Below, one piece after another: positions 32,529 through 42,365 of a DNA stretch of 64,000 nucleotides. How positions within the stretch are numbered: the stretch's first letter is position 1; each line of letters begins with the position of its first letter. Below the pieces are notes generated by a model. It was not told the DNA's origin. It was given only the letters and a program-made list of their open reading frames with translations, and made no database searches. Position numbers and translations under genes: made by a program. The stretch is from Azospirillaceae bacterium (GTDB taxonomy: Bacteria > Pseudomonadota > Alphaproteobacteria > Azospirillales > Azospirillaceae). Location of the stretch: NCBI GenBank assembly GCA_028283825.1, contig JAPWJW010000004.1, positions 252,292 through 316,291 of the forward strand, written 5' to 3'.

Positions 32529-33794
32529 TTAGGTCTTCGCGGGCGCGCCTGCCTCTTTTGATGCATCACCCGTTTGGCCCCCAAGCTCCGTGGCCGGCCG
32601 TTCCGGCGGCTGGGTTCGCAACAATTGCAATTTCCCTTTATAGGGATGCTGAAAAGGTCCATCGGGCAGGTGCACCCGCTGCTGATGCAGGTAGCCTTCC
32701 CGGAAACCGGGGCTGTAAGGCCGCCGGATATCGGGTTTGAACGCCACGTCGTACAATTCCGTCACCGGCCCGGCGATGGTCAGCCAGTGCGCGTTCCGCC
32801 CCGTGCGCAAATCGATGATCTGCAAGCCGCAGCGCTGCTGTATTTGTCCGGCCGCCAGCTTGTCATGCAGCGCCATGCCCTTGCCGAAACTGTTGGGGCG
32901 CAGTTGCGACAGGCCGATGACCGCATAGTCACCGACGAAGGCCAAGCCACGGGCGAAGCCGGGGCAGTCGGCCACAGGCACGAAACCGCCCCGTTCGGGA
33001 TCGACATAGCCGAATTCACCGGCGGCGGAGTTCAGCAGCCATAGCCGATCACGGTACCAGCGGGGTGAATGGGGCATGGACAGACCCTGGGCCATGACCT
33101 CACCCGAATCCAAGTCGATCACCATGCCGCCGCCGTTGCGGGTGGTCCGCCACCCCACCGGCTCATCATAGCGCCCGCAGATCGTGGCATAGGCCACCCG
33201 CCCGTCCCGCGCGCCGATGCCGTTCAGGTGGCAGCGGTCCTCCACTGCCAGGGCGGACACGAAGTCCGGCGCCCACAGCGGGCGAAAGTTGTATTGTTCA
33301 TCCAGCGCCGCGATGCAGCTGAAGTTGGTATTGGCGAACACCAACTCATGGTGTTCGCCCATGAATTCGACGTCGGCCAGGATGTCATGCGTGTCGCAAG
33401 GCCCCACGAAATAGCCTTTGCGCGGCATGTAGACGGCGCCATAGCCCTTGCCGTCCACCATCGCCGGACCCGTATTGGCGAATTTCCAAATCTGCTCGCG
33501 ATTGCCAACCCACAGCTTCTCGCCATCAACGGCCAGCCCCATGGCCGTGCCCACGACGCGATCCAGCACGTGCAGGCCACCGTCCACCACGTACAGGAAA
33601 ATCAGGCGGCCGGACTGATAGGTGGACAGGATCAGATTGCCCCCCGTCTCCTCCAGCCATTGGGTCAGCCCGTCGGAGGGCAGGAACTGCGGCGGCGGCA
33701 GCTTGTCCTGAACTGAAACAGATACCGGGGCTGGCGTCGACGCCTCCAGTTGTGCTTCCCCACCCAGCCCGGTCACGCGCGTTTCGGACGCCAT
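32529..33794 (-). CDS. TIGR03032-type protein (DUF4915-like), function unknown
   Basis: 421 residues from the ATG at 33794, which has AGGGG 9-10 bases upstream; an in-frame TTG 9 bases earlier is less likely. The text LSTYQSGRLIFLYVVDGG, MGLAVDGEKLWVGNREQIWK, GPCDTHDILADVEF, FANTNFSCIAALDE, LPHSPRWYRDRLWLLNS-like segments and GFVPVADCPGFARGLAFVGD match the TIGR03032 family. The family looks like a beta-propeller and is often found with TPR glycosyltransferases or sulfotransferases and large surface proteins. It has no signal peptide. Its upstream region faces the giant adhesin gene, and its role there is unknown. Confidence 0.75.
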   Translation of the reverse strand: MASETRVTGLGGEAQLEASTPAPVSVSVQDKLPPPQFLPSDGLTQWLEETGGNLILSTYQSGRLIFLYVVDGGLHVLDRVVGTAMGLAVDGEKLWVGNREQIWKFANTGPAMVDGKGYGAVYMPRKGYFVGPCDTHDILADVEFMGEHHELVFANTNFSCIAALDEQYNFRPLWAPDFVSALAVEDRCHLNGIGARDGRVAYATICGRYDEPVGWRTTRNGGGMVIDLDSGEVMAQGLSMPHSPRWYRDRLWLLNSAAGEFGYVDPERGGFVPVADCPGFARGLAFVGDYAVIGLSQLRPNSFGKGMALHDKLAAGQIQQRCGLQIIDLRTGRNAHWLTIAGPVTELYDVAFKPDIRRPYSPGFREGYLHQQRVHLPDGPFQHPYKGKLQLLRTQPPERPATELGGQTGDASKEAGAPAKT

Positions 33795-34292
33795 GGACCA
33801 CAATCCCCTGCTGTATTTCTTACGCGATCAGCTTGGCCAGACGTGCCCTTCATAGCGACCCAGCCCTGTCTCACCGCTTTGTATCTAACAAATCCATTTG
33901 GTTAAAGCCAGGAACTGCGCCAGCCCGCCGTTACATTTCCATTAATACTGGACCCTTCACCCCTTCCATCCAGCGTATTACCTCGGAAAATGGAGAAGAG
34001 CCGAATGTCCCAGCGTCCCGGATTTATTAAAACCGATACTTCTGGATAGGGCATCCTAAGCGGACGGGACTAGACCGCCACGATCGGAACCATCCATCAC
34101 ATCTGATCACAAAAGTTGATCTCTTCGGAGATAGGCCCTTTTGCCGCAAAATATGTGGCAGATGACCCTAACTTGTGGTTTAAGCGGAACAGGGGAACAG
34201 TTGCACCACATGATGGCATTTCTCCCAACGTGGAGACGTCGGGCGGTTGCAGTTCCCGGTGGCTTTTATATCCCTTTTGGTGAGTGAACACC
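33795..34292. other. Divergent intergenic region before the giant adhesin
   Basis: This 498-bp gap has no supportable gene. It is less GC-rich than its surroundings. It must hold the promoters of the minus-strand TIGR03032-type gene and the plus-strand adhesin, but I see no unambiguous sigma-70 pair. A GGTGAG ribosome site lies at its right end. Confidence 0.4.
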
Positions 34293-37200
34293 ATGCCCGA
34301 CGGTTCGCGCCCCCCGGCAAGCCCCCCTCGCAAGAACGCCCCGCGCGCCCTGCGCCTGGCCCTTGAGCCCCGCATGATGTTCGACGCCGCCGCCGCCGCC
34401 ACGGCGGCGACGGTCACCAAGACGGCAACCACCACGGCGGCCACCGCCGATACGCACGACACCGCCAGCACCCAGGCGCTGCTGGACGCGGCGTCCAAGG
34501 CCGCGGCGACGGCCGCGACTGACGCGGCCAAGACCACAAGCGCCACCGACGCCAGCAAAACCACGACCGATGCATCGACCGCCACGGCGGCAACGGTGAC
34601 CGCCGCAGCCGCCGTCACCCCCACGACGACGACCAGTACGGTGCATGAGGTGGTCATCGTCGATACCAGCGTGGCGGACTACCAGACCCTGATCGCGGGC
34701 ATGGACCCCAGCGTGCCCGTCATCCTGCTGGGCGAGGGCCAGCGCACCGTCCACGGCATCGCCCAGGCCTTGTCCGGCTACAGCAACCTGGACACCATCA
34801 TCCTGGTGACGGAGGGCGGCGACGGCGGCATCATCCTGGGTGGCACCCATGTGCTGACGGACGGCGATCTGGCCAGCCGCGCCACCGACCTGGCGGCCAT
34901 CGGCGCGTCGATGAAGTCGGGCGGCGATTTCCTGCTGTTGGGCTGCTCCATCGCCGCCGACGACACCGGCAAGCAGTTCGTGGACGATTTCGCCCGCTAT
35001 CTGGGCAACGACATTGATGTCGCCGCCTCCACCAACCGCACGGGCCCCGCGGCCCTGGGGGGTGATTGGGTGCTGGAATACACCACGGGCGCGGCCATCG
35101 ACACGGTTCTGCCCTTCACCGTGGCCGGCATGCAGAACATCGACCACTGCCTGGGTTGCACGGCCAGCACGCTCAACGGTGGCTTCGCCAAGATTTACCA
35201 CAACGGCACCTACATCGGCTTCTATACCGCCAACGCTGGCAGCCCCTATGTCGGATTTTGGGGTGCCGGCGGCCCCGGCACGGCCATCGATCCCTCTCAA
35301 TCCGTCTATGGCGAGACCCTGAGCCAATTCCTGGCCGATCCCACCGTGGCGCAATGCCAGAGCGGACCGTCGCTCGGCGGCACCCACACCAGCACGGCCA
35401 ACGACACCGGCACGGCCACCCCGTTCAGCAGCGTTACCTTCAGCGACGGCAACAGCGTCGCCAGCTACACCGTCAGCATCACCCTGGACGCCAACAACGG
35501 CACGCTGACCGGCACGGGCCTGACCAGCACGGACAGCACCCACTACACCCTGACCGCCAGCAGCGCCGCGACGCTGCAGAGCGAACTGCAGGCCCTGGTC
35601 TTCCATCCCACCACCAACCAGGTGGCCGCGGGGTCGACCAAGGTCACCACCTTCACCCTGACACCCAACGACAGTGCGGGCACCGCCGGCACGGCGGACA
35701 GCACCAGCAAGATCACCGTCACCTCGATCAACGACGCACCGGTGCTGGATGCCACCAAGTCGCCGGCCTTCACCTCGGAACCCCAAACCAGCACCGCGGC
35801 GCCCAGCGGCACCGTCGGCACCCTGGTGTCGTCGCTGGTCGCCATTGGCAGCGGAATCAGCAACGTCACCGACCCCGACGTCAGCGCGGCGACGGGTATC
35901 GCCATCACCGCCACCGACACCAGCCATGGCACATGGTGGTACAGCACGAACGGCGGCAGCACCTGGACCGCCGTCGGCACGGTCAGCAACACCAGCGCCC
36001 TGCTGCTGAAGGCGGATGCCAATACCCGCCTGTATTTCCAGGTGGCGGACAGCACCTATGCCGGCACGCTGACATCGGCCATCACCATCCGCGCGTGGGA
36101 CCAAACCACCGGTACCGCCGGCAGCACGGCGACCACCGCCACCAACGGCGGCACCACCGCCTTTTCCAGCGCCACCGACACCGTCAGCCTGACCATCACC
36201 CCGGTTCCCCCCACGGTCACCGACGCCAACATCACCGTCAGCGGTGGCAGCGGCGGCACCGCCACCACCTTCCTCGCCGGGAACACGGTCACTGTCACCT
36301 GGAACAACACCGCCAGCGGCGACAACAACATCATTACCATCAGCACCGTTACCGTGGACTTCAGCGCCTTCGGCGGCAGCAGCGCCCAGAGCGCCATTAA
36401 TACCAGCGGCACCTGGACCGCCACCTACACCCTGCCCGCCACCGTTACGTTGGGCAGCAATAAGAACATCACCGTCACCGTCACCGACAACGCCAGCAAC
36501 ATCACCACCACTGCCGACACCAGCAATTCCACCGTCGCCAACAGCGCGCCGGTGCTGGACGCCAGCAAATCGCCGGCCCTGCCCAACGAACTCAACACCA
36601 CATCCTCCCTGCCCACCATCGGCGCAGGCACTCTGGTTTCCACCCTGGTCGCCAACGGCAGCGGCATCGCCAATGTCACCGATGGAAATTCCGGCGCCCT
36701 GCTGGGCATCGCCATCACCGGCACGGACAGCACCCAGGGCACGTGGTGGTACAGCACCGACGGCGGCAGCAATTGGACGGTGATCGGGACCGTCAGCAAC
36801 ACCAGCGCCCTGCTGCTGGCGGCCGACAGCAATACCCGCCTGTATTTCCAGGTGACATCCAGCAGCAGCTACACCGGCACCTTGGCTTCCGCCCTGACCA
36901 TCCGCGCCTGGGACGAGACCAGCGGCAGCGCCGGCAGCACGGTGAGCACCGCCACCAACGGCGGTACCACCGCCTTCTCCGCCACCACCGACACCGTCAG
37001 CCTGACCATCACCGGGCCCAACGTCGCCCCCACCCTGACGGTCACCAGCAGCAATCCCACCTTCACGGAAAAGGGCGCCGCCGCCACCCTGTTCACCAGT
37101 GCGGCCGCCGGCCTGGGCGGTACCGATACCGGGCAGAACATCAGCCAGCTGGTGCTGACCGTCAGCAACCTGGCCGATGGCGCCAATGAGATCCTGTCGG

Positions 37201-37430
37201 TCGACGGCACCAACGTGGCACTGACCAACGGGCAACAGCGTCACCACCGCCACCAACGGCTACAGCGTCGCCGTCAGCGTCACCAGCGGCACCGCCACCG
37301 TCACCATCAGCGGCACGATGACCACCACGGCGGCCAACACGCTGGTCAACGGCCTGGCCTACAAGGACAGCAGCACCGACCCGACCACCACCAGCAGCCG
37401 CGTGGTCACCCTGACCAGCATCAAGGATGA
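34293..37430 (+). CDS. Adhesin fragment 1: LEPR motif, DUF4347 and Ig-like modules
   Basis: The ATG at 34293 has GGTGAG 8 bases upstream. The first 35 residues are basic and end in RLALEPRMMFDAAAAATA, a motif seen at the N-terminus of many very large secreted proteins. After an Ala/Thr-rich stretch, residues about 120-285 form DUF4347 (HEVVIVDTSVADYQTLIAGM, VPVILLGEGQRTVHGIAQAL, FLLLGCSIAADDTGKQFV, AASTNRTGPAALGGDWVLE). Cadherin/Ig-like units follow, with signatures such as INDAPVLDATKSPAF and LYFQVADSTYAGTLTSA. Real coding ends at about 37230; the last 65 codons are out of frame (His/Arg/Gln-rich) and are not biological sequence. Confidence 0.75.
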   Translation: MPDGSRPPASPPRKNAPRALRLALEPRMMFDAAAAATAATVTKTATTTAATADTHDTASTQALLDAASKAAATAATDAAKTTSATDASKTTTDASTATAATVTAAAAVTPTTTTSTVHEVVIVDTSVADYQTLIAGMDPSVPVILLGEGQRTVHGIAQALSGYSNLDTIILVTEGGDGGIILGGTHVLTDGDLASRATDLAAIGASMKSGGDFLLLGCSIAADDTGKQFVDDFARYLGNDIDVAASTNRTGPAALGGDWVLEYTTGAAIDTVLPFTVAGMQNIDHCLGCTASTLNGGFAKIYHNGTYIGFYTANAGSPYVGFWGAGGPGTAIDPSQSVYGETLSQFLADPTVAQCQSGPSLGGTHTSTANDTGTATPFSSVTFSDGNSVASYTVSITLDANNGTLTGTGLTSTDSTHYTLTASSAATLQSELQALVFHPTTNQVAAGSTKVTTFTLTPNDSAGTAGTADSTSKITVTSINDAPVLDATKSPAFTSEPQTSTAAPSGTVGTLVSSLVAIGSGISNVTDPDVSAATGIAITATDTSHGTWWYSTNGGSTWTAVGTVSNTSALLLKADANTRLYFQVADSTYAGTLTSAITIRAWDQTTGTAGSTATTATNGGTTAFSSATDTVSLTITPVPPTVTDANITVSGGSGGTATTFLAGNTVTVTWNNTASGDNNIITISTVTVDFSAFGGSSAQSAINTSGTWTATYTLPATVTLGSNKNITVTVTDNASNITTTADTSNSTVANSAPVLDASKSPALPNELNTTSSLPTIGAGTLVSTLVANGSGIANVTDGNSGALLGIAITGTDSTQGTWWYSTDGGSNWTVIGTVSNTSALLLAADSNTRLYFQVTSSSSYTGTLASALTIRAWDETSGSAGSTVSTATNGGTTAFSATTDTVSLTITGPNVAPTLTVTSSNPTFTEKGAAATLFTSAAAGLGGTDTGQNISQLVLTVSNLADGANEILSVDGTNVALTNGQQRHHRHQRLQRRRQRHQRHRHRHHQRHDDHHGGQHAGQRPGLQGQQHRPDHHQQPRGHPDQHQG

Positions 37431-40400
37431 TGGCGGCACCAGCGACGGCGGCGTGGATACCACCACCCTGGCCGCCGCAACCACCGTCAGCCTGGTACCC
37501 GTCAACGACGCCCCCACCCTCACCACCACCGCCGCCACCACCCCCACCTTCACCGAGGGCGGCAGCGCGGCCAGCCTGTTCAGCGGCACGGCCATCAGCA
37601 CCATCGAGGCCGGACAGACCATCCAGACCCTCAAGCTCACCGTCGCCGGACTGGCTGACGGGGCATCGGAAGTGCTGTCCATCGACGGCACCAGCGTCGC
37701 CCTGACCAACGGCAACAGCGTCACCACGGCCGCCAACGGCTACAGCGTCGCCGTCAGCCTCACCAGCGGCACCGCCACCGTCACCGTCACCAAGACCGGC
37801 AACTTCTCCGCCAGTGCGGCGCAGACCCTGGTCAACGGCCTCACCTATAGCGACACCAGCGACGACCCCACCGTCGGCAGCGGCCGTACCATCACCCTGA
37901 CCCAGATCCAGGACAGCGGCGGCACCAGCAACGGCGGCATCGACACCAGCACCCTGGCCGCCGCCACCACCGTCACCCTGGTACCCGTCAACGACGCCCC
38001 CACCCTCACCACCACGGCCGCCACCACCCCCACCTTCACCGAGGGCGGCAGCGCGGCCAGCCTGTTCAGCGGCACGGCCATCAGCACCATCGAGGCCGGA
38101 CAGACCATCCAGACCCTCAAGCTCACCGTCGCCGGACTGGCTGACGGGGCATCGGAAGTGCTGTCCATCGACGGCACCAGCGTCGCCCTGACCAACGGCA
38201 ACAGTGTCACCACCGCCGCCAACGGCTACAGCGTCGCTGTCAGCCTCACCAGCGGCACCGCCACCGTCACCATCACCAAGACCGGCAACTTCTCCACCGC
38301 CGCCGCCCAGACCCTGGTCAACGGCCTCACCTACAGCGACGCCAGCGACGACCCCACCGTCGGCAGCGGCCGCACCATCACCCTGACCCAGATCCAGGAT
38401 AGCGGCGGCACCAGCAACGGCGGCATCGACACCAGCACCCTGGCCGCCGCCACCACCGTCACCCTGGTACCCGTCAACGACGCCCCCACCCTCACCACCA
38501 CGGCCGCCACCACCCCCACCTTCACCGAGGGCGGCAGCGCGGCCAGCCTGTTCAGCGGCACGGCCATCAACACCATCGAGGCCGGACAGACCATCCAGAC
38601 CCTCAAGCTCACCGTCGCCGGACTGGCTGACGGGGCATCGGAAGTGCTGTCCATCGACGGCACCAGCGTCGCCCTGACCAACGGCAACAGCGTCACCACC
38701 GCCGCCAACGGCTACAGCGTCGCCGTCAGCCTCACCAGCGGCACCGCCACCGTCACCGTCACCAAGACCGGCAACTTCTCCGCCAGTGCGGCGCAGACCC
38801 TGGTCAACGGCCTCACCTATAGCGACACCAGCGACGACCCCACCGTCGGCAGCGGCCGTACCATCACCCTGACCCAGATCCAGGACAGCGGCGGCACCAG
38901 CAACGGCGGCATCGACACCAGCACCCTGGCCGCCGCCACCACCGTCACCCTGGTACCCGTCAACGACGCCCCCACCCTCACCACCACGGCCGCCACCACC
39001 CCCACCTTCACCGAGGGCGGCAGCGCGGCCAGCCTGTTCAGCGGCACGGCCATCAGCACCATCGAGGCCGGACAGACCATCCAGACCCTCAAGCTCACCG
39101 TCGCCGGACTGGCTGACGGGGCATCGGAAGTGCTGTCCATCGACGGCACCAGCGTCGCCCTGACCAACGGCAACAGTGTCACCACCGCCGCCAACGGCTA
39201 CAGCGTCGCTGTCAGCCTCACCAGCGGCACCGCCACCGTCACCATCACCAAGACAGGTAACTTCTCCGCCAGTGCGGCCCAGACCCTGGTCAACGGCCTG
39301 ACCTACAGCGACACCAGCGACGACCCCACCGTCGGCAGCGGCCGCACCATCACCCTGACCCAGATCCAGGATAGCGGCGGCACCAGCAACGGCGGCATCG
39401 ACACCAGCACCCTGGCCGCCGCCACCACCGTCACCCTGGTACCCGTCAACGACGCCCCCACCCTCACCACCACGGCCGCCACCACCCCCACCTTCACCGA
39501 GGGCGGCAGCGCGGCCAGCCTGTTCAGCGGCACGGCCATCAACACCATCGAGGCCGGACAGACCATCCAGACCCTCAAGCTCACCGTCGCCGGACTGGCT
39601 GACGGGGCATCGGAAGTGCTGTCCATCGACGGCACCAGCGTCGCCCTGACCAACGGCAACAGCGTCACCACCGCCGCCAACGGCTACAGCGTCGCCGTCA
39701 GCCTCACCAGCGGCACCGCCACCGTCACCATCACCAAGACCGGCAACTTCTCCACCAGTGCGGCGCAGACCCTGGTCAACGGCCTCACCTATAGCGACAC
39801 CAGCGACGACCCCACCGTCGGCAGCGGCCGTACCATCACCCTGACCCAGATCCAGGACAGCGGCGGCACCAGCAACGGCGGCATCGACACCAGCACCCTG
39901 GCCGCCGCCACCACCGTCACCCTGGTACCCGTCAACGACGCCCCCACCCTCACCACCACGGCCGCCACCACCCCCACCTTCACCGAGGGCGGCAGCGCGG
40001 CCAGCCTGTTCAGCGGCACGGCCATCAGCACCATCGAGGCCGGACAGACCATCCAGACCCTCAAGCTCACCGTCGCCGGACTGGCTGACGGGGCATCGGA
40101 AGTGCTGTCCATCGACGGCACCAGCGTCGCCCTGACCAACGGCAACAGTGTCACCACCGCCGCCAACGGCTACAGCGTCGCTGTCAGCCTCACCAGCGGC
40201 ACCGCCACCGTCACCATCACCAAGACAGGTAACTTCTCCGCCAGTGCGGCCCAGACCCTGGTCAACGGCCTGACCTACAGCGACACCAGCGACGACCCCA
40301 CCGTCGGCAGCGGCCGCACCATCACCCTGACCCAGATCCAGGACGGCGGCGGCACCAGCAACGGCGGCATCGACACCAGCACTCTGGCCGCCACCACCAC

Positions 40401-42365
40401 CGTCACCCTGGTACCCGTCAACGACGCCCCCACCCTCACCACCACGGCCGCCACCACCCCCACCTTCACCGAGGGCGGCAGCGCGGCCAGCCTGTTCAGC
40501 GGCACGGCCATCAGCACCATCGAGGCCGGACAGACCATCCAGACCCTGAAGCTCACCGTCGCCGGACTGGCTGACGGGGCATCGGAAGTGCTGTCCATCG
40601 ACGGCACCAACGTCGCCCTGACCAACGGCAACAGTGTCACCACCGCCGCCAACGGCTACAGCGTCGCCGTCAGCCTCACCAGCGGCACCGCCACCGTCAC
40701 CATCACCAAGACCGGCAACTTCTCCACCGCCGGCCGCCCAGACCCTGGTCAACGGCCTCACCTACAGCGACACCAGCGACGACCCCACCGTCGGCAGCGG
40801 CCGCACCGTCACCCTGACCCAGATCCAGGACGGCGGCGGCACCAGCAACGGCGGCATCGACACCACCACCCTGTCCGCCGCCACCACCGTCACCCTGGTA
40901 CCCGTCAACGACGCCCCCACCCTCACCACCACGGCCGCCACCACCCCGACCTTCACCGAAGGCGGCAGCGCGACCAGCCTGTTCAGCGGCACGGCCATCA
41001 GCACCATTGAGGCCGGGCAGACCATCCAGACCCTGAAGCTCACCGTCGCCGGACTGGCTGACGGGGCATCGGAAGTGCTGTCCATCGACGGCACCAGCGT
41101 CGCCCTGACCAACGGCAACAGCGTCACCACGGCTGCCAACGGCTACAGCGTCGCCGTCAGCGTCACCAGCGGCACCGCCACCGTCACCATCACCAAGACA
41201 GGTAACTTCAGCGCGTCCGCCGCCCAGACCCTGGTCAACGGCCTGACCTACAGCGACGCCAGCGACGACCCCACCGTCGGCAGCGGCCGCACCATCACCC
41301 TGACCCAGATCCAGGACGGCGGCGGCACCAGCAACGGCGGCATCGACACCACCACCCTGTCCGCCGCCACCACCGTCACCCTGGTACCCGTCAACGACGC
41401 CCCCACCCTCACCACCACGGCCGCCACCACCCCGACCTTCACCGAAGGCGGCAGCGCGACCAGCCTGTTCAGCGGCACGGCCATCAGCACCATTGAGGCC
41501 GGGCAGACCATCCAGACCCTCAAGCTCACCGTCGCCGGACTGGCTGACGGGGCATCGGAAGTGCTGTCCATCGACGGCACCAGCGTCGCCCTGACCAACG
41601 GCAACAGCGTCACCACGGCCGCCAACGGCTACAGCGTCGCCGTCAGCGTCACCAGCGGCACCGCCACCGTCACCGTCACCAAGACAGGTAACTTCAGCGC
41701 GTCCGCCGCCCAGACCCTGGTCAACGGCCTCACCTACAGCGACGCCAGCGACGACCCCACCGTCGGCAGCGGCCGCACCGTCACCCTGACCCAGATCCAG
41801 GACAGCGGCGGCACAAGCAACGGCGGCATCGACACCACCACCCTGGCCGCCACCACCACCGTCACCCTGGTGCCTGTCAACGACGCCCCCACGCTGACCA
41901 CCACCACCAGCGCCCCCACCTTCACAGAGGGTGACAGTGCGGTCAGCCTGTTCAGCGGCACGACCATCAGCACCATCGAAGCCGGGCAGAACATCCACGC
42001 CCTGACACTGACGGTCGGCGGCGTCGCGGACGCCTCATCGGAAGTGCTGACCGTCGATGGTACCAGCGTGGCGCTGACCAACGGCAACAGCGTCACCACC
42101 ACCGCCAATGGCTACAGCGTCGCCGTCAGCGTCACCAGCGGCACCGCCACCGTCACCATCACCAAGGCCGGCGACTTCTCCACCGCCGCCGCCCAGACCC
42201 TGGTCAACGGCCTGACCTACGCCAATACCAGCGACAATCCCACGGTCGGCAGCGGCCGCACCGTCACCCTGACCAGCGTCCAGGACAGCGGCGGCACCAC
42301 CAGCGGCGGCGTGGACACCACCACGCTCAGCAGTGCGACCACCGTCACCCTGGTCGCCGTCAACG
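37015..42365 (+). repeat. Tandem array of a 486-bp coding repeat (11 copies)
   Basis: The marker GNSVTTA recurs at about 37236 (divergent), 37715, 38201, 38687, 39173, 39659, 40145, 40631, 41118, 41604 and 42090, a strict 486-base period (162 codons) except one step of 487 at the inserted base. Variants alternate: copies starting near 39000 and 39970 share rare bases 972 apart (for example ACAGGTAACTTCTCC), so the array grew by two-unit duplications. First and last copies are most diverged. Confidence 0.9.
37318..41010 (+). CDS. Adhesin fragment 2: first part of the 162-residue repeat array
   Basis: This frame continues the adhesin after the first break (true coding about 37232-40731). It consists almost only of the tandem unit with NDAPTLTTTAATTPTFTEGG, LFSGTAISTIEAGQTIQTL, VLSIDGTSVALTNGNSVTT, and TLVNGLTYSDTSDDPTVGSG. 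The unit resembles bacterial Ig-like/cadherin repeats. The ATG at 37318 is an internal methionine, not a likely start. Codons beyond 40731 are frame-shifted. Confidence 0.65.
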   Translation: MTTTAANTLVNGLAYKDSSTDPTTTSSRVVTLTSIKDDGGTSDGGVDTTTLAAATTVSLVPVNDAPTLTTTAATTPTFTEGGSAASLFSGTAISTIEAGQTIQTLKLTVAGLADGASEVLSIDGTSVALTNGNSVTTAANGYSVAVSLTSGTATVTVTKTGNFSASAAQTLVNGLTYSDTSDDPTVGSGRTITLTQIQDSGGTSNGGIDTSTLAAATTVTLVPVNDAPTLTTTAATTPTFTEGGSAASLFSGTAISTIEAGQTIQTLKLTVAGLADGASEVLSIDGTSVALTNGNSVTTAANGYSVAVSLTSGTATVTITKTGNFSTAAAQTLVNGLTYSDASDDPTVGSGRTITLTQIQDSGGTSNGGIDTSTLAAATTVTLVPVNDAPTLTTTAATTPTFTEGGSAASLFSGTAINTIEAGQTIQTLKLTVAGLADGASEVLSIDGTSVALTNGNSVTTAANGYSVAVSLTSGTATVTVTKTGNFSASAAQTLVNGLTYSDTSDDPTVGSGRTITLTQIQDSGGTSNGGIDTSTLAAATTVTLVPVNDAPTLTTTAATTPTFTEGGSAASLFSGTAISTIEAGQTIQTLKLTVAGLADGASEVLSIDGTSVALTNGNSVTTAANGYSVAVSLTSGTATVTITKTGNFSASAAQTLVNGLTYSDTSDDPTVGSGRTITLTQIQDSGGTSNGGIDTSTLAAATTVTLVPVNDAPTLTTTAATTPTFTEGGSAASLFSGTAINTIEAGQTIQTLKLTVAGLADGASEVLSIDGTSVALTNGNSVTTAANGYSVAVSLTSGTATVTITKTGNFSTSAAQTLVNGLTYSDTSDDPTVGSGRTITLTQIQDSGGTSNGGIDTSTLAAATTVTLVPVNDAPTLTTTAATTPTFTEGGSAASLFSGTAISTIEAGQTIQTLKLTVAGLADGASEVLSIDGTSVALTNGNSVTTAANGYSVAVSLTSGTATVTITKTGNFSASAAQTLVNGLTYSDTSDDPTVGSGRTITLTQIQDGGGTSNGGIDTSTLAATTTVTLVPVNDAPTLTTTAATTPTFTEGGSAASLFSGTAISTIEAGQTIQTLKLTVAGLADGASEVLSIDGTNVALTNGNSVTTAANGYSVAVSLTSGTATVTITKTGNFSTAGRPDPGQRPHLQRHQRRPHRRQRPHRHPDPDPGRRRHQQRRHRHHHPVRRHHRHPGTRQRRPHPHHHGRHHPDLHRRRQRDQPVQRHGHQHH

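Noticed and set aside
37162-40761. 1199-codon open frame on the minus strand opposite the adhesin repeats
   Set aside because: It repeats with the same 486-base period as the sense repeat and has a Gly/Gln/Ala composition typical of antisense shadows. Stop codons are missing only because the sense array is periodic.
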